A stretch of 64,000 bases of DNA from Anthoceros angustus (lineage: Eukaryota; Streptophyta; Anthocerotopsida; Anthocerotales; Anthocerotaceae): contig MU008177.1 of NCBI GenBank assembly GCA_010909165.1, forward strand, positions 620,001 through 684,000, given 5' to 3'. The notes below the pieces were generated by a model that worked only from the letters and a program-made list of their open reading frames with translations, ran no database searches and had not been told where the DNA came from. This document shows positions 22,122-32,345 of the stretch, in pieces (within the stretch, counting starts at the first letter, position 1; each line of letters opens with the position of its first letter). The position numbers and the translations under genes were made by a program.

Positions 22122-24457
22122 CAGAATTACATATACTCGAGATTCCGAGATGCGGTGGTGGCGATGGGCCAACTTGTGAACATCTATGGCAAGATTGTTG
22201 AGTTTGATCAGCCTCGGCAGAGTCGTGGTTCAGGTGCCCTCTCTACCTGCTCGTTTCTCGCATTCTGAAAGAAAACTCTGCTAGAGGTTACTGATCTAGT
22301 GGCTTCTTGGTCGGACAGACATTACGTGCACAATGACTTTGAGGGATATGTCTTACCCTGAGGGCCTGCGGGTAATTGTGTTTGCCTCCAGTTTAGACCT
22401 CATACCTCAGGTGCGGGCCGTTGGGGACGTCATCCGGTTTCATCGTGTTAGGGTGAGAGGTTGCAAAGTTTTGAAAATAAGTTCGGGGATGTGGGAGCGG
22501 AGGATGACAGTGTGCTTAGTGGCTCGGACGATTTGTGGTTTTGCAGATGACTGCTCACAGCAATGCCCCGCAGGCCATTGCGAAGATTCAAGGGTCTGCT
22601 CAGTTTCTCCTCTTTAGTGGCAAGAAGGATGACAGCACCGACCCCTATCAGCAGTCATCCAGGAACTACACCAAACGGGACATAGATATCGAAATACTCA
22701 CCTTGTTTCGTAACTGGCACGATTTTCTCCCCGCTGAACCCGGTGGCATCTCTGTCTCCTTCCCTTTTTTCTCTCTGATGAACCCCTCTGTAAGTTTGAT
22801 GTACATGTTATGTGGGACTGTCTGTGTTTATCATTCTGATGTCTCTGCAGCGAGTAGCAACCAATACAAGATGCCGATCAAAGGTTTAAAGCATGGCTGC
22901 TTCTTTGACATCTGCTGTCAGGTCAGACTCTGTGCTGTTGATGGTGCTGTGCTGTTGTTCAAGCAACAAAAGTGGTTTTTCTGTATCTTGACAGACTGGT
23001 GTATGATCTGCTTGCCAGATATTGCTGATTGTTGGTAGAGGCGAAGACCAGGGATTTATCATCTACGTATGGGACGGAACGGATGCTCCTCCAGCCCCTA
23101 TTGGGTGAGTTGAGTCTAGAATGGATACTTTTGAGTGCTGTTAGTTTTCGTATTTGAATAACTAACAGTGAACTGTCCACGATCTTAATGCTCTATGGCT
23201 CTTGTCGTGTTTTGCATGGTTCTCCGGACAATTCCTCCAATTCTTAGAATTTCTCCAGGGGATGAAGAGTTGCCAAAAGCAGTGTCTCCTCCAAGAGAGA
23301 CCCTCTGTGCTTTTCCTTCGAAGGGCACAGTCCTGCCTCTCCTTCCTGATGCACCTGAGCAGAAGCTGCCATTGCAACTTCCAGATGCGGGCAGCTGGGT
23401 GCTGTTCCGGAACTTGAAATGCAGGGTGTGGAATGGAGTCTATGGAGGTATTTGGACACGGGAAAGCAAGCTTATCCGCAGACTTGATCCTGACAGTCCT
23501 TCGGTGACAGAATGTATGAGGTGAATACTGCCAGGACTTATTGTTGGCATGGTCTTCAGTTCTTAGGTAGTAGCGAGATGGAAGAAAGGAAATTGAATTG
23601 TCTGTTTGACGTTAACATCGGGGTTATTAGGGTTTATGCAGACCGGGTGGACCAGGTGTCCCAGTGGGCACCAGTGCCTCTCCAGTCCATCACCGGTATG
23701 AATATCCAGACGATATTGAGCCGCTGAGACCAGATCAGGGAAGACCATTCATACCGTGCATTTGGTGCTGATCTCATGTGGATCTTGCAGTGACAGACTA
23801 CGAAAATGTGACACTCTCAACCTTAAGGGAGGTATTGGTGCATCCACAGGTATGCCTGAGTTCCAGGTCAGGGAGTTGTTCTCTTGGGCCTGAAAGCTTC
23901 GAAGTGCTTACTATTGGTACGCTCGGGATGCAGGTTACATATAAGTTCCGTTGTCTTGTTCGCGTGGTATCGACGTTCCCCTCTGACTTTGTAGACTTTT
24001 GCGGTATGGTACCCGATGAGACCGGGAATGACGAGTCTTCTGGAACAACTCAGTATGTGTATGCAGTCCGGCTAACTCTGGAAGATCCTACAGCTCGGCT
24101 TCAGGCGTACCTCTGTGGGGAGGATGCGGTGAGTTTGTTGTGGACAGGAAAACTTGATAGTCGGTATTTTAGTATACTATGCAGCAGTGAGTACACAAAG
24201 CAAAACGTACATGATCCTATTCTATGGGACGTTTGCAGGTCCAATTTTTCAACGGTCATCCAGCCAGGGACCTTCACAGCCAAGGAGCAACTGTGGGTGC
24301 TCTGGAGAGGAAAGTAAAGAGGCTTCTAGGGGTCGGTGATACTGATTGGCGAAACCCGCCCTGGATCAAGTGCTGCTTGAAATCGTATTATCTTGATAAG
24401 CAGCATCAAATGGACACCAGGCGTTTCAGGATATTTGGGACCACTCTTCCTGGGTAG
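22122..24457 (+). CDS. POT1: POT1-like telomere single-strand DNA-binding protein (first exon missing)
   Basis: Ten exons fit in phase: 22122-22233, 22319-22452, 22547-22742, 22851-22921, 23019-23104, 23248-23513, 23642-23695, 23791-23849, 23934-24128, 24239-24457. They encode 463 residues. OB1 begins YIYSRFRDAVVAMGQLVNIY, then GKIVEFDQPRQSRG and EGLRVIVFASSLDLIPQVRA; OB2 covers ILLIVGRGEDQGFIIYVWDG through AFPSKGTVLPLLPDAPEQ and GSWVLFRNLKCRVWNGVYGG. The C-terminal part has VRLTLEDPTARLQAYLCGED, then NPPWIKCCLKSYY and RRFRIFGTTL, as in plant POT1 proteins. POT1 binds the 3' telomeric overhang and controls telomerase and end protection in the nucleus. The N-terminal 10-20 residues are missing, since a stop precedes the exon in frame and no start was found. 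Confidence 0.85.
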
Positions 24458-24648
24458 CCAGCATCACAAACCACAAACAATTGCTAAGAACAGACACAAG
24501 AAGCATCAAAGCATACCTTTGTGACAAGCAATCTGAAAGCCTCCCTTGACAGGTCATATTACTGGGAAAGTGGAAAACCTTGAGCAGACAGCTCGAGCAT
24601 GAAATTCACTGCGCAAGCTTGCTCACTCAGAGGACCCAGTAGTAAACG

Positions 24649-26199
24649 TTATTGCGCGTCTTCAGGATTGACCTCATCGCCCTTGGCGTCTTCAACTTGG
24701 GCATTTCCTGGCTGGCTTTCATTCTGCTTGTTTCCGTAGGAATTGTCCTGTTCCTCCTCAGCCCCTACTGGATTACCGGACTCGTCTTGTACCGTCGGAG
24801 GATGATCCTCAGGACGGCTCGCCTGTTGGGATGCAGCCGCGTCCTGGTTGGCAGATTCGGTTTCGTTGTCTTTGTCTGGAGCTGCTTCCTGCTGCGGAGT
24901 AGGAGTTGCTTGCTGGTGGGTAGGAGTTGCCTGCTGGTGGGTAGGAGTTGCTTCCTGCGGCTGATTCGGAGACTGAGTGCCGTCCTGCTGCGGTGGGGTC
25001 GGAGGCTGAGGGGCTTCATCCTGCTGCGGCTGGGTCGGAGGCTGAGTGGCTTCCTCTTGCTGCTGGTGCTGGGTCGGAGGCTGATTGGCTTCCTCTTGCT
25101 GCTGGTGCTGGGTCGAAGGCTGAGTGGCTTCCTCTTGCTGCTGGTGCTGGGTCGGAGGCTGAGTGGCTTCCTCTTGCTGCTGCTGCTGCTGCTGGGTCGG
25201 AGAATGAGTGGCTTCCTCTTGCTGCTGGGTCGGAGACTCTCCCTCCTGCTGCTGGGTCGGCGACTGAATGTCGGCTTCCTGCTGCTGGGTCGGAGACTGA
25301 GTGGTTTCGTCTTGCTGCTGCGTCAGATGCTCTTCCTCCTTCTGCTGGGTCGAAGAGTGATTGGCTGCCTCCTGCTCCTGCTGCTGCTGCTCCTGCTGCG
25401 TGGGAGTGGCTTCCCCCGGCTGCTGGGTGGTAAACTGAGTGGCTTCCTCCTGCTGCTGCTCGGTGGGGGCGTCTACTAGGAGCCCTTGCTGGGTATGCAA
25501 GGCCTGCGTATGCGCAGGTGGAGGGTCGTCATCATCGGAATCCGATTCGTCAGAGCTGCTATCGTCTGCAAGGTGGCCATGGTCCAGATCTTCGATGCCC
25601 ATGAGGTAAGCCACCAAGGTCTGCCTGACCTGCTCCATTCTGGTTCGGGGCACGAATTGCTCACCTTCCTGGGGCAGCAGCGCGTACGACCACACCACCC
25701 GCGTCTTTTCCTCCTCGCCCTCCACCAAGCTTTTCTCGGAGAAGAGCTGCATGAGGCCGCTAGAGCCGATGATGCCCGGCTCCGGGCACTCGTCCACCGT
25801 GTAGGTGTACCAGTACTCCTGCGGCTCCACGGCCACCAGGCGCTCAATGACCCACGCTTGTTGGGGGTCCGCCTTGTCTGCCACCCGCCTCCGCGCTCCC
25901 ACGCTCACACCATTCAGCGTGAGCGGTGTGATACTCACCTGCGTGGGCCATCCATACCGCTCCCCGAATAAATCCGACACGATGTCCCACACTTTCTGTA
26001 TGGGCAGCGGCACGTACAGCACCACCGACCCCAGGCTCGATTTCCTCACGTTGGACGAATTTGCTGCCACAGGGCTCGACTCCGGCTCCGACTCCGACTC
26101 CGACTCCGACTCCACACCCGCCGCTTCAGCTGCTCCTGCCCCTGCCGGAGACGCTGGTCCTGTGGAACTCGCTGCCAGAGCCTCCTCCAGTTCCGCCAT
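24649..26199 (-). CDS. SRPBCC / polyketide cyclase-like protein with long Gln/Thr/Pro repeat tail
   Basis: One frame; the first possible start is 26307, but I prefer ATG 26199 (MAELEEALAASS), because the upstream residues do not resemble the paralogue; that gives 516 residues. Ser/Glu-rich linker (ESESESESEPESSP), then the cyclase-like domain: SVVLYVPLPIQKVWDIVSDL, FGERYGWPTQVSITPL, VIERLVAVEPQEYWYTYTVD, RVVWSYALLP and a final helix QVRQTLVAYLMGIEDLDHG. An acidic Ser/Asp stretch (SSSDESDSDDDD) leads into about 150 residues of repeats of the type QQQEEATQPPTQH, encoded by CAG-rich DNA. The tail is predicted disordered. The domain is a paralogue of 20805-21533; the tail is unique to this copy. 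Function unknown. Confidence 0.75.
   Translation of the reverse strand: MAELEEALAASSTGPASPAGAGAAEAAGVESESESESEPESSPVAANSSNVRKSSLGSVVLYVPLPIQKVWDIVSDLFGERYGWPTQVSITPLTLNGVSVGARRRVADKADPQQAWVIERLVAVEPQEYWYTYTVDECPEPGIIGSSGLMQLFSEKSLVEGEEEKTRVVWSYALLPQEGEQFVPRTRMEQVRQTLVAYLMGIEDLDHGHLADDSSSDESDSDDDDPPPAHTQALHTQQGLLVDAPTEQQQEEATQFTTQQPGEATPTQQEQQQQEQEAANHSSTQQKEEEHLTQQQDETTQSPTQQQEADIQSPTQQQEGESPTQQQEEATHSPTQQQQQQQEEATQPPTQHQQQEEATQPSTQHQQQEEANQPPTQHQQQEEATQPPTQPQQDEAPQPPTPPQQDGTQSPNQPQEATPTHQQATPTHQQATPTPQQEAAPDKDNETESANQDAAASQQASRPEDHPPTVQDESGNPVGAEEEQDNSYGNKQNESQPGNAQVEDAKGDEVNPEDAQ
24890..25480 (-). repeat. CAG-rich minisatellite within the coding region
   Basis: Repeats of about 39-48 bp, best preserved at 25025-25200 (GCTGGTGCTGGGTCGGAGGC on the plus strand), with CTG runs between units. 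All units keep the frame of the minus-strand protein, so copy-number change would alter tail length without breaking it. Confidence 0.85.
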
Positions 26200-27075
26200 G
26201 ATCTTCCCTTCCAACTCCTTCAGTCTGGATCCAAGCTTGAAAACTTTTGCACAATTCAACTCCAGGCTATTCGGATTGCGAATGTCTGCCGACGTCCGGA
26301 TCTGCATGCAACAACTAACAGCGACGAGCCGTGGAGGCAGCCAAATTCAGGAACATCTTGGGCCACGAGATCATAGACGAATGGACAGCAGGACTCAATG
26401 TCATGTGCAAGCACAAGCAAGGAAATGGGAGCCGAGAAGGACGCCAGGCACAACTAAATAGCAAGGCTGAGCCAGCAAAGCATAGTAAGGTACGACAGCA
26501 GGGGGCACAAGATTTGTCTTCATCGGCATCGCACGAGGCGCGCTTCACGACATTTGTATCTTATGTGCTATGTTTCAGCCAAGGTTGATCTCCTGTTGAC
26601 AGGCCTTAACCCACGCCCAATGCTTGCATCTTTGCAAAGCTTCGACCTGTGCGGGGATCTCAAGGAGAGCGCGGATTCCGTGGGACCGCAACTTCTCGTT
26701 TGATTCGTACCAACATATTCTGGCCACTCGCTGTCTATGTAAGCAATGCACTTGGTCCCGGCATCGGACATACCGTTTCCTGACCTTTAGCCCGAGTATG
26801 CTGCTATAAGATAAATTAAAATACAAGAGTACCTATGCTACATAATGTGGATGTATCCTTTGCTGAGCCTTTCTTTTATGCTTCCAAAGGTATGGACATT
26901 CCAGCTTAACTCCGATTTACATAGGGGTGCTACCTTCTACTTCCCGAGAGCAATTCCACCACAGACGATAATGGATTGGGCAAGTCGTACGCTCTTGAAT
27001 CTTGGAAGAGGATTCCACCTGGTCCGGTGAAGATAAAACATGTTCACACATCAGTGAAAAAGGCCATTCAGGACT
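26200..27075. other. No recognisable gene
   Basis: 5' leader of the minus-strand SRPBCC gene and 3' flank of the maltose exporter gene; no other gene supported. Confidence 0.45.
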
Positions 27076-29491
27076 TCATAGAAGTCGGCGGGAAGGTGGG
27101 GAGAGGACAAGCAACTTACTTATCCACAGTCCTATGCCTGCTGTCGCGGTCCAGAACAAAGGATATCCAATGCAGTCGTATCTGCAGAGACACCCAACAT
27201 GTTCTTAATTCTGTTATCGACAGAGGTGCCCAAGCAACAAGTACTGTATTTTGAGAGCTTAGTTACTGAGTGGGGTCACAGTTCATGGCAGGGTATAAGG
27301 GATCACTCACGAGTACATGCTGAGCAAGATTCCCCACCCTTGGAATAAGAATCCCCAAGATGCACCGGTGAACCTGGGTATCAAAGCCGAAATTTAACGG
27401 ATTGGTTGGCTACTGAGCAAGCACTGCGAAATCTGCGAATATATATACCAGGATGGGTACGAAATCACATACCACATAAGATCTCGGGTGAAGAGAGCCC
27501 GAGGGAACAGCAGCCCATTTCCTATCATTGCTAGCAGTACGGTGAAGACAGACAGCCCTTGAATGTTTGCTGGATTCAGGATGTTCAGCCACTGTCGGCA
27601 CGAAAGCAGTACAAGTCAGGGCAGAGCTGCAGGAATTCAATTCGCATTCGAATGGATTTCAAGTGAGCGAGAAGAGTAAGACTCACCATTTGGGAGACCG
27701 GCGCCCACATAAACAAAACAGTGGCGGTCCAGGCGGAAATGGATCCTACTACTGTAGCTAGCTTCTCGGGCAACCTGTTAAGACGGTTCTGTAGACAAGA
27801 CGCAAGTGCAGAGTGGCATGGATGAGACCAAAACCTTACAGAAATCGGGGAACGAGCTGGCAGTTGAGATTGCTCACCAGAACCACCAAGGTGAGCGCCA
27901 GTCCACCAAAGACAATTGCGGGCAGCATGGTTGGAGGGAGATACGGCTGGAACGTGGACCACATCACCTGGATTTCAATGGCGCAGTTGTTAGATCGAAA
28001 GCCCAGATATGTCTACCGACCATTTCATCTCCACGGAAGTTCACTGGGTCGAGTCGACCAACCAATCCTCTTCGTTAACCACACGCTTACTTCATACGTT
28101 CTTGAATTCATTACTAAGCGACGTTTAGATCGGCAGAAAATTGTACAGACCTGAGGAAGCACGGTGATTCCACCCACACTAACAGCTTCTTGCCAAAGCC
28201 TCCATACGGCAGGAGGAAGCAGAGAGTAATAGTTGAGGAGATTGAGAGAAAGGCCAAGGACCACAGCGGTGGCCGTTGCGGAGAAAGCCAAGGATGGCAT
28301 TGCACCAGCAATGTTAAGTTGCACTAGGACAGCAAGAGTTGAGACAACTCCAACTGCCTGGACAACCATGGCGCCCCTCTCCCTCTTCCCCGCAAAATAG
28401 GATAGCAACGACAAGTTTCCCAGAAGTCCTGTTAATTGCCCCTGTCAACAGTTGTGCAAGTGCCACTCGATCAATAAATGCAAAAAAAGCCAATGAACCA
28501 AGCCAACATTGAGCGTAGAGAGACCATCTAGAACCAACAATGTCCGAATCCTGAAACCAGAATCTAAGGATTGCGGCTAACAATCAATGAAATACTAGCT
28601 TACCATCCAAGGAATGGCGAACAACGCAGAATAGTTTCCCGACCACAAGTTCTGAGTATTGAGAATAATTTGAGGAAGCTGCAGCAACAGGAATGCGACT
28701 GTGGCGGAGTCTGCTAGCCTTGCAGTGATGTTATTCCACTGCACATACAAATCTTTGTACGAGAGTTCCTGATAGCTCTCGTCTTGCAGAGCTCTTGCCT
28801 CTCCCATGTCGAATGTCCCATAGCCCTCGGCCCCAGCCTGCAGAAACAAGAGAAGAATTTTCCTCACATATTAGTGAAAACCTTAAAGGCCATCACACGG
28901 TGACCGCATTACTCCAAATGAATCATTTCAACACAGGCACAGCCTCACTCACAACAACAAGCTTAACAAGCAAGAGCAGGTATTTGGAAACAGAACCTCG
29001 AGGTCAGCCACCACGACCGGCGGAGCCACTGACGTATCCTCTACCAACGCGCGGGGAACCGTCATGGTTGCCATTCCCCGCAGCTTCCCGCCACAAAAAT
29101 GCGCTCGAAAGCCGAGCGGATCAAAACTGTACGGCGATGCCGCACGCGACAAGCGCCGAGGCCTCGCACTCTGAAATACGGAGGTCCCGGAGCGACTCGC
29201 GCACACAGGGGACCTCTTCCTCAACTCCCGCAGTCCAACACTGGAAGCAGAACGGAAAGCACTCTCTCTTCCGACTTTCAGAACGGCAATGCTGTTCGCA
29301 GAATGGATTGATCCGGGTCCGCCGTCTTTCTGAAGGCCCGATACCTTATCAATGCAGCTCGAAATTCTGCCTGCGGGAAAACATGCAACACACCACAATG
29401 CAGCGCTCGCACAAGGGAAAAAATGAATCAAAACTTGATCACAACTCGGGAAAGGAATGCATGTTAAGAATCTAATCTGCATCGACTTCAA
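27076..29491 (-). CDS. MEX1: Plastid maltose exporter (MEX1 family)
   Basis: Eight exons in phase: 29491-28997, 28837-28604, 28441-28151, 27967-27878, 27788-27687, 27591-27473, 27373-27311, 27181-27076; 499 residues. The first ~160 residues are Ser/Arg-rich and poor in acidic residues, like a plastid transit peptide (RPRRLSRAASPYSF); the start at 29491 is the first ATG and may be too long. Then come VAFLLLQLPQIILNTQNLWS, LTGLLGNLSLLSYFAGKRER, LSLNLLNYYSLLPPAVWRLW, VMWSTFQPYLPP, SAWTATVLFMWAPVSQM and LNPANIQGLSVFTVLLAMIG, in the order and wording of MEX1. MEX1 exports maltose from starch breakdown across the inner plastid envelope. About nine membrane spans are visible. The last 15 residues after GLWIS diverge. 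Confidence 0.85.
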
Positions 29492-30429
29492 GCTCTAGCA
29501 AGAACAAGAAAAGGAAAAGAGCCACACATCGTTGCATGCCCGTGGCAGCAGCCGGGGAGTTGCACCGCAGAATCTGCGAGATTGCCATGATCGGCGATCA
29601 GAAGGCGCTTTTAACAGCTGCGAGTCCAACAACTTCGAGTCCTGGCGGCTGCTTCAAAGAATCAAAGGAGCACAGGTTCGATCACAATGTCGAATGAAAA
29701 CGGCGACACGAAGACACTAATAAGCGTCTCTTGCGGGAGCAAAACATCGGCAGTGGCGATGACACCTGGTGCGGTTTGGGCCTTCGGCAGTGCCCGGCGT
29801 CCCAGGCCACGCGTCCGGCAACTATCCGCTGCTAAAACTAGGCATTGTCCAATTTAATGGCTCTTACCAATTTACTTCACGTCGACACGCTTCGGCGGCG
29901 CATTTCATCACTATCCCGGGCTCTTGTGGCGACGCTCCACTGGTCACAACAGGTTACGAATTGAAATATCAAAAACGTCGTACCGTCCCTTTTTAAATTG
30001 GTACATAGTGCCTTTCTAAGTATGTAGAAGCTTCCTCATCGAGAGAGAAATTTTTAGATCCGTTGAATTTATAAAGAAAAAAATAATGTTTTTTGCAGTA
30101 ATGATTACAATGTCCATATGTTATAACACAGCAATATGAGCCCAAGAGCTAGCCCATAACATGGATCATTTTAATGATATTGGAACTCGTTATCTGTCCA
30201 ACTAGGTGAATGGAAAAATCACATGTTGTCCAGATTCCACTTGAAAAGGCCTACACATTAGAACACAATTCAATCGAACTAGATACTAAAAGTCATGAAT
30301 GAAACGTTTATACTTTGCATAATGTTTTAACCTACTCAAAGGCACCGGTGTATTCTGCACACGAAAAAGAAAATAGAGAAGCACCCCTAAGGCGCTTTTA
30401 TGTTATCCTACATGGAGAATCAGGCAACC
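29492..30429. other. Promoter side of the maltose exporter gene and AT-rich spacer
   Basis: No gene seen. From about 30000 the sequence turns AT-rich, up to the Gypsy remnant. Confidence 0.4.
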
Positions 30430-31340
30430 GACATAGTCCTCAAAGTGGTTTACAAGGTTCACAGACTGCCTGCATCTTGGTGAGTGACCGAGATCCTCGG
30501 TTCATGTCTCGGTTTGGCAAGCCGTGCATGCTAGTCTCCACACCCGGCTGTATTTTTCAACAGCCTTTCATCCGCAGGTTGATGGGGCAACTGAATGGGT
30601 TTACCAGGTTGTCGAAGATTTCTTACGAGCATATTCTAGCGTCTATCAAGACCAGTGGGCCACATACCTTTATTTTGTTGAATTCGCCTGTAACAACTCA
30701 GTCAATAGTTCTACTGGTGTCTTGCCTTTTCTGTTCAACAAGGGATTTCATCCCCGGACTTGTCTGGTCGCTATGGTTCCAGGTCATGCCCTTGTCCTTG
30801 CTACTGCGGACTTCCTTTCTCGGCGCATCCAGGTTCAGGAAAGGACTCGCCAACTCGCTTTAGACGCTCAAAATCGCCAAGCTTAGTATGCGAATCGTCA
30901 TCGATGCCCCTAGCTTTACAACTTGGGGAATTTCATCCTCCTTTTAGCTCGACATCTACCTCCGTAGGTTGACGTCTGCAAGCTTTCCCCTTGATATCTG
31001 GGCCCCTACAAAGTCCTCCGGAAGGTAGGTGCTGTTGCCTATGAACTCTCCCTCCTCGTTGACTATCGTCTCCACCCTGTCTTCCATGTCTAGTTACTAA
31101 AGCATACCGTGGTGCCTCACCTTCAACTCCTCCCCCCCATTCTCACGGATATTGGACCAGAGTATGAAGTCGAAGCTCTCCTTGACGCCTCCGTCCGCCG
31201 CTGCGCCGGGTCCTTTGAAGGGCTACCCATTGTCTGATGTGACTTGGGAGCCTCTCGACCATCTTTCAAGTGCCCTTGACCTCCTCCGGACCTATGCTCG
31301 GCAGCATGCCTTGGTTTCGCCAGGTTCCTAGGTTGAAACC
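30430..31340 (+). pseudogene. Ty3/Gypsy pol remnant: integrase end and chromodomain
   Basis: Plus-strand frames read SDRDPRFMSRF (about 30482) and, after a frame change, YFSTAFHPQVDGATEWVYQV, FVEFACNNSVNSSTGVLPF and GFHPRTCLVA: the integrase core end of a Gypsy element (Asp and Glu-type motifs, with ATEWV where the catalytic Glu is expected). Further on a chromodomain-like stretch appears in broken frames: YEVEALLDASVRR near 31165 and LGASRPSFK, then LDLLRTYARQHAL-like sequence near 31280. Stops and frameshifts make it non-functional; no LTRs were recognised. Confidence 0.8.
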
Positions 31341-31729
31341 TCTTTCCACATAGGATGAGTTGTCACGGTAATGCTTTTAACTTTTCCACACTGTACAGTC
31401 AAAAGCTTTTACATTGGTTAGTATAGCTGCGTGATTTGCAATAGGTTAGGTTAATCCAAGCCTTGGGTCTACTTTCATTTAGGATTACGATCCGCGATTA
31501 CGGCCCATAGTTATTGCTGTTGACATCGGTCTCATGTATACTTAAACCCAGCCTGGAGCCCTAATCAACAGTGTGCATTGTGTGCATATTTCTTTGCGCT
31601 CCTCAATAGATTACCTCAGCATAGCCATCACACAAGGTTTTTCCTTTCTAGTTGGTTTTAAATACCTATCGGTTTGCACAGTCATTTAATGTCTCTTAAG
31701 AGGAGTCCCTCTTTCAAAACGCGGGCCAC

Positions 31730-31910
31730 CGAGCATGTGTTAGACATACTTAATCATCTAGGACATGTATCAGATGTCAGATATGCTGACTATTTAGCAC
31801 ATGTGTCATGAATCACATGTTGGGCATACTTACTATTCAGGACATGTGCATGCATCAGATGTTAGACATGCTTACTTTTGAGGACATATGTGAGACGTGC
31901 TTGGATTCTT
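31730..31910. repeat. Degenerate ~60-bp tandem repeats
   Basis: About three imperfect units built from ATCAGATGTTAGACATGCTT, ACTATTTAGCACATGTG and similar pieces, ending at the border of the GC-rich block. Confidence 0.55.
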
Positions 31911-31929
31911 AAGAAAGAAAGTCTAGTTT

Positions 31930-32345
31930 CGCCCTCCCTCGACGCGCCACACGTGCGCCACCCGTCGGGCCGACGGGTGGCGACGGAGGGAGCCGCGCCC
32001 ACCCTAGGGGTGGCGCGTGGAGGGCGCCGGCCGGCGCCTTCCCCACGCAGCACCCGCCGCATCCCGACGGGTGGTGCGCAGGGCGGCCGCCGCCGCCGCC
32101 GCCCGACATGTGGCGCGGCGGCGGGCGGCGCCGGCCGGCGCCGCCCACGCGCCACCGCCGGGCCTCCTCGTGGTGGTGCGCTGGCGGCGCCGGCCGGCGC
32201 GCCCGCCCTCCGCGCCACTGGAGGCCCGACGGATGGGCGTGGATCATGGGCGCCGGCGCCGCCCGCACAACACCCATTCGTGGGCCGACGGGTGGCGCTT
32301 GGAGGACGGGCGCCGGCTGGCGCCATCCAACGGGGCCAACGTCGG
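31930..32345. repeat. Extremely GC-rich block with GGCGCCGGCCGGCGCC palindromes
   Basis: A sharply bounded 0.4-kb block. GGCGCCGGCCGGCGCC-type palindromes recur, and CCGACGGGTGGCGC variants appear at about 31950, 32065, 32225 and 32290. All six frames are open in long stretches because stop codons are AT-rich, so open frames here are not evidence for a gene. Confidence 0.7.

Noticed and set aside
24652-25479. Plus-strand Leu/Arg-rich frame of 275 codons
   Set aside because: Antisense shadow of the CAG-rich repeat tail of the minus-strand SRPBCC protein.
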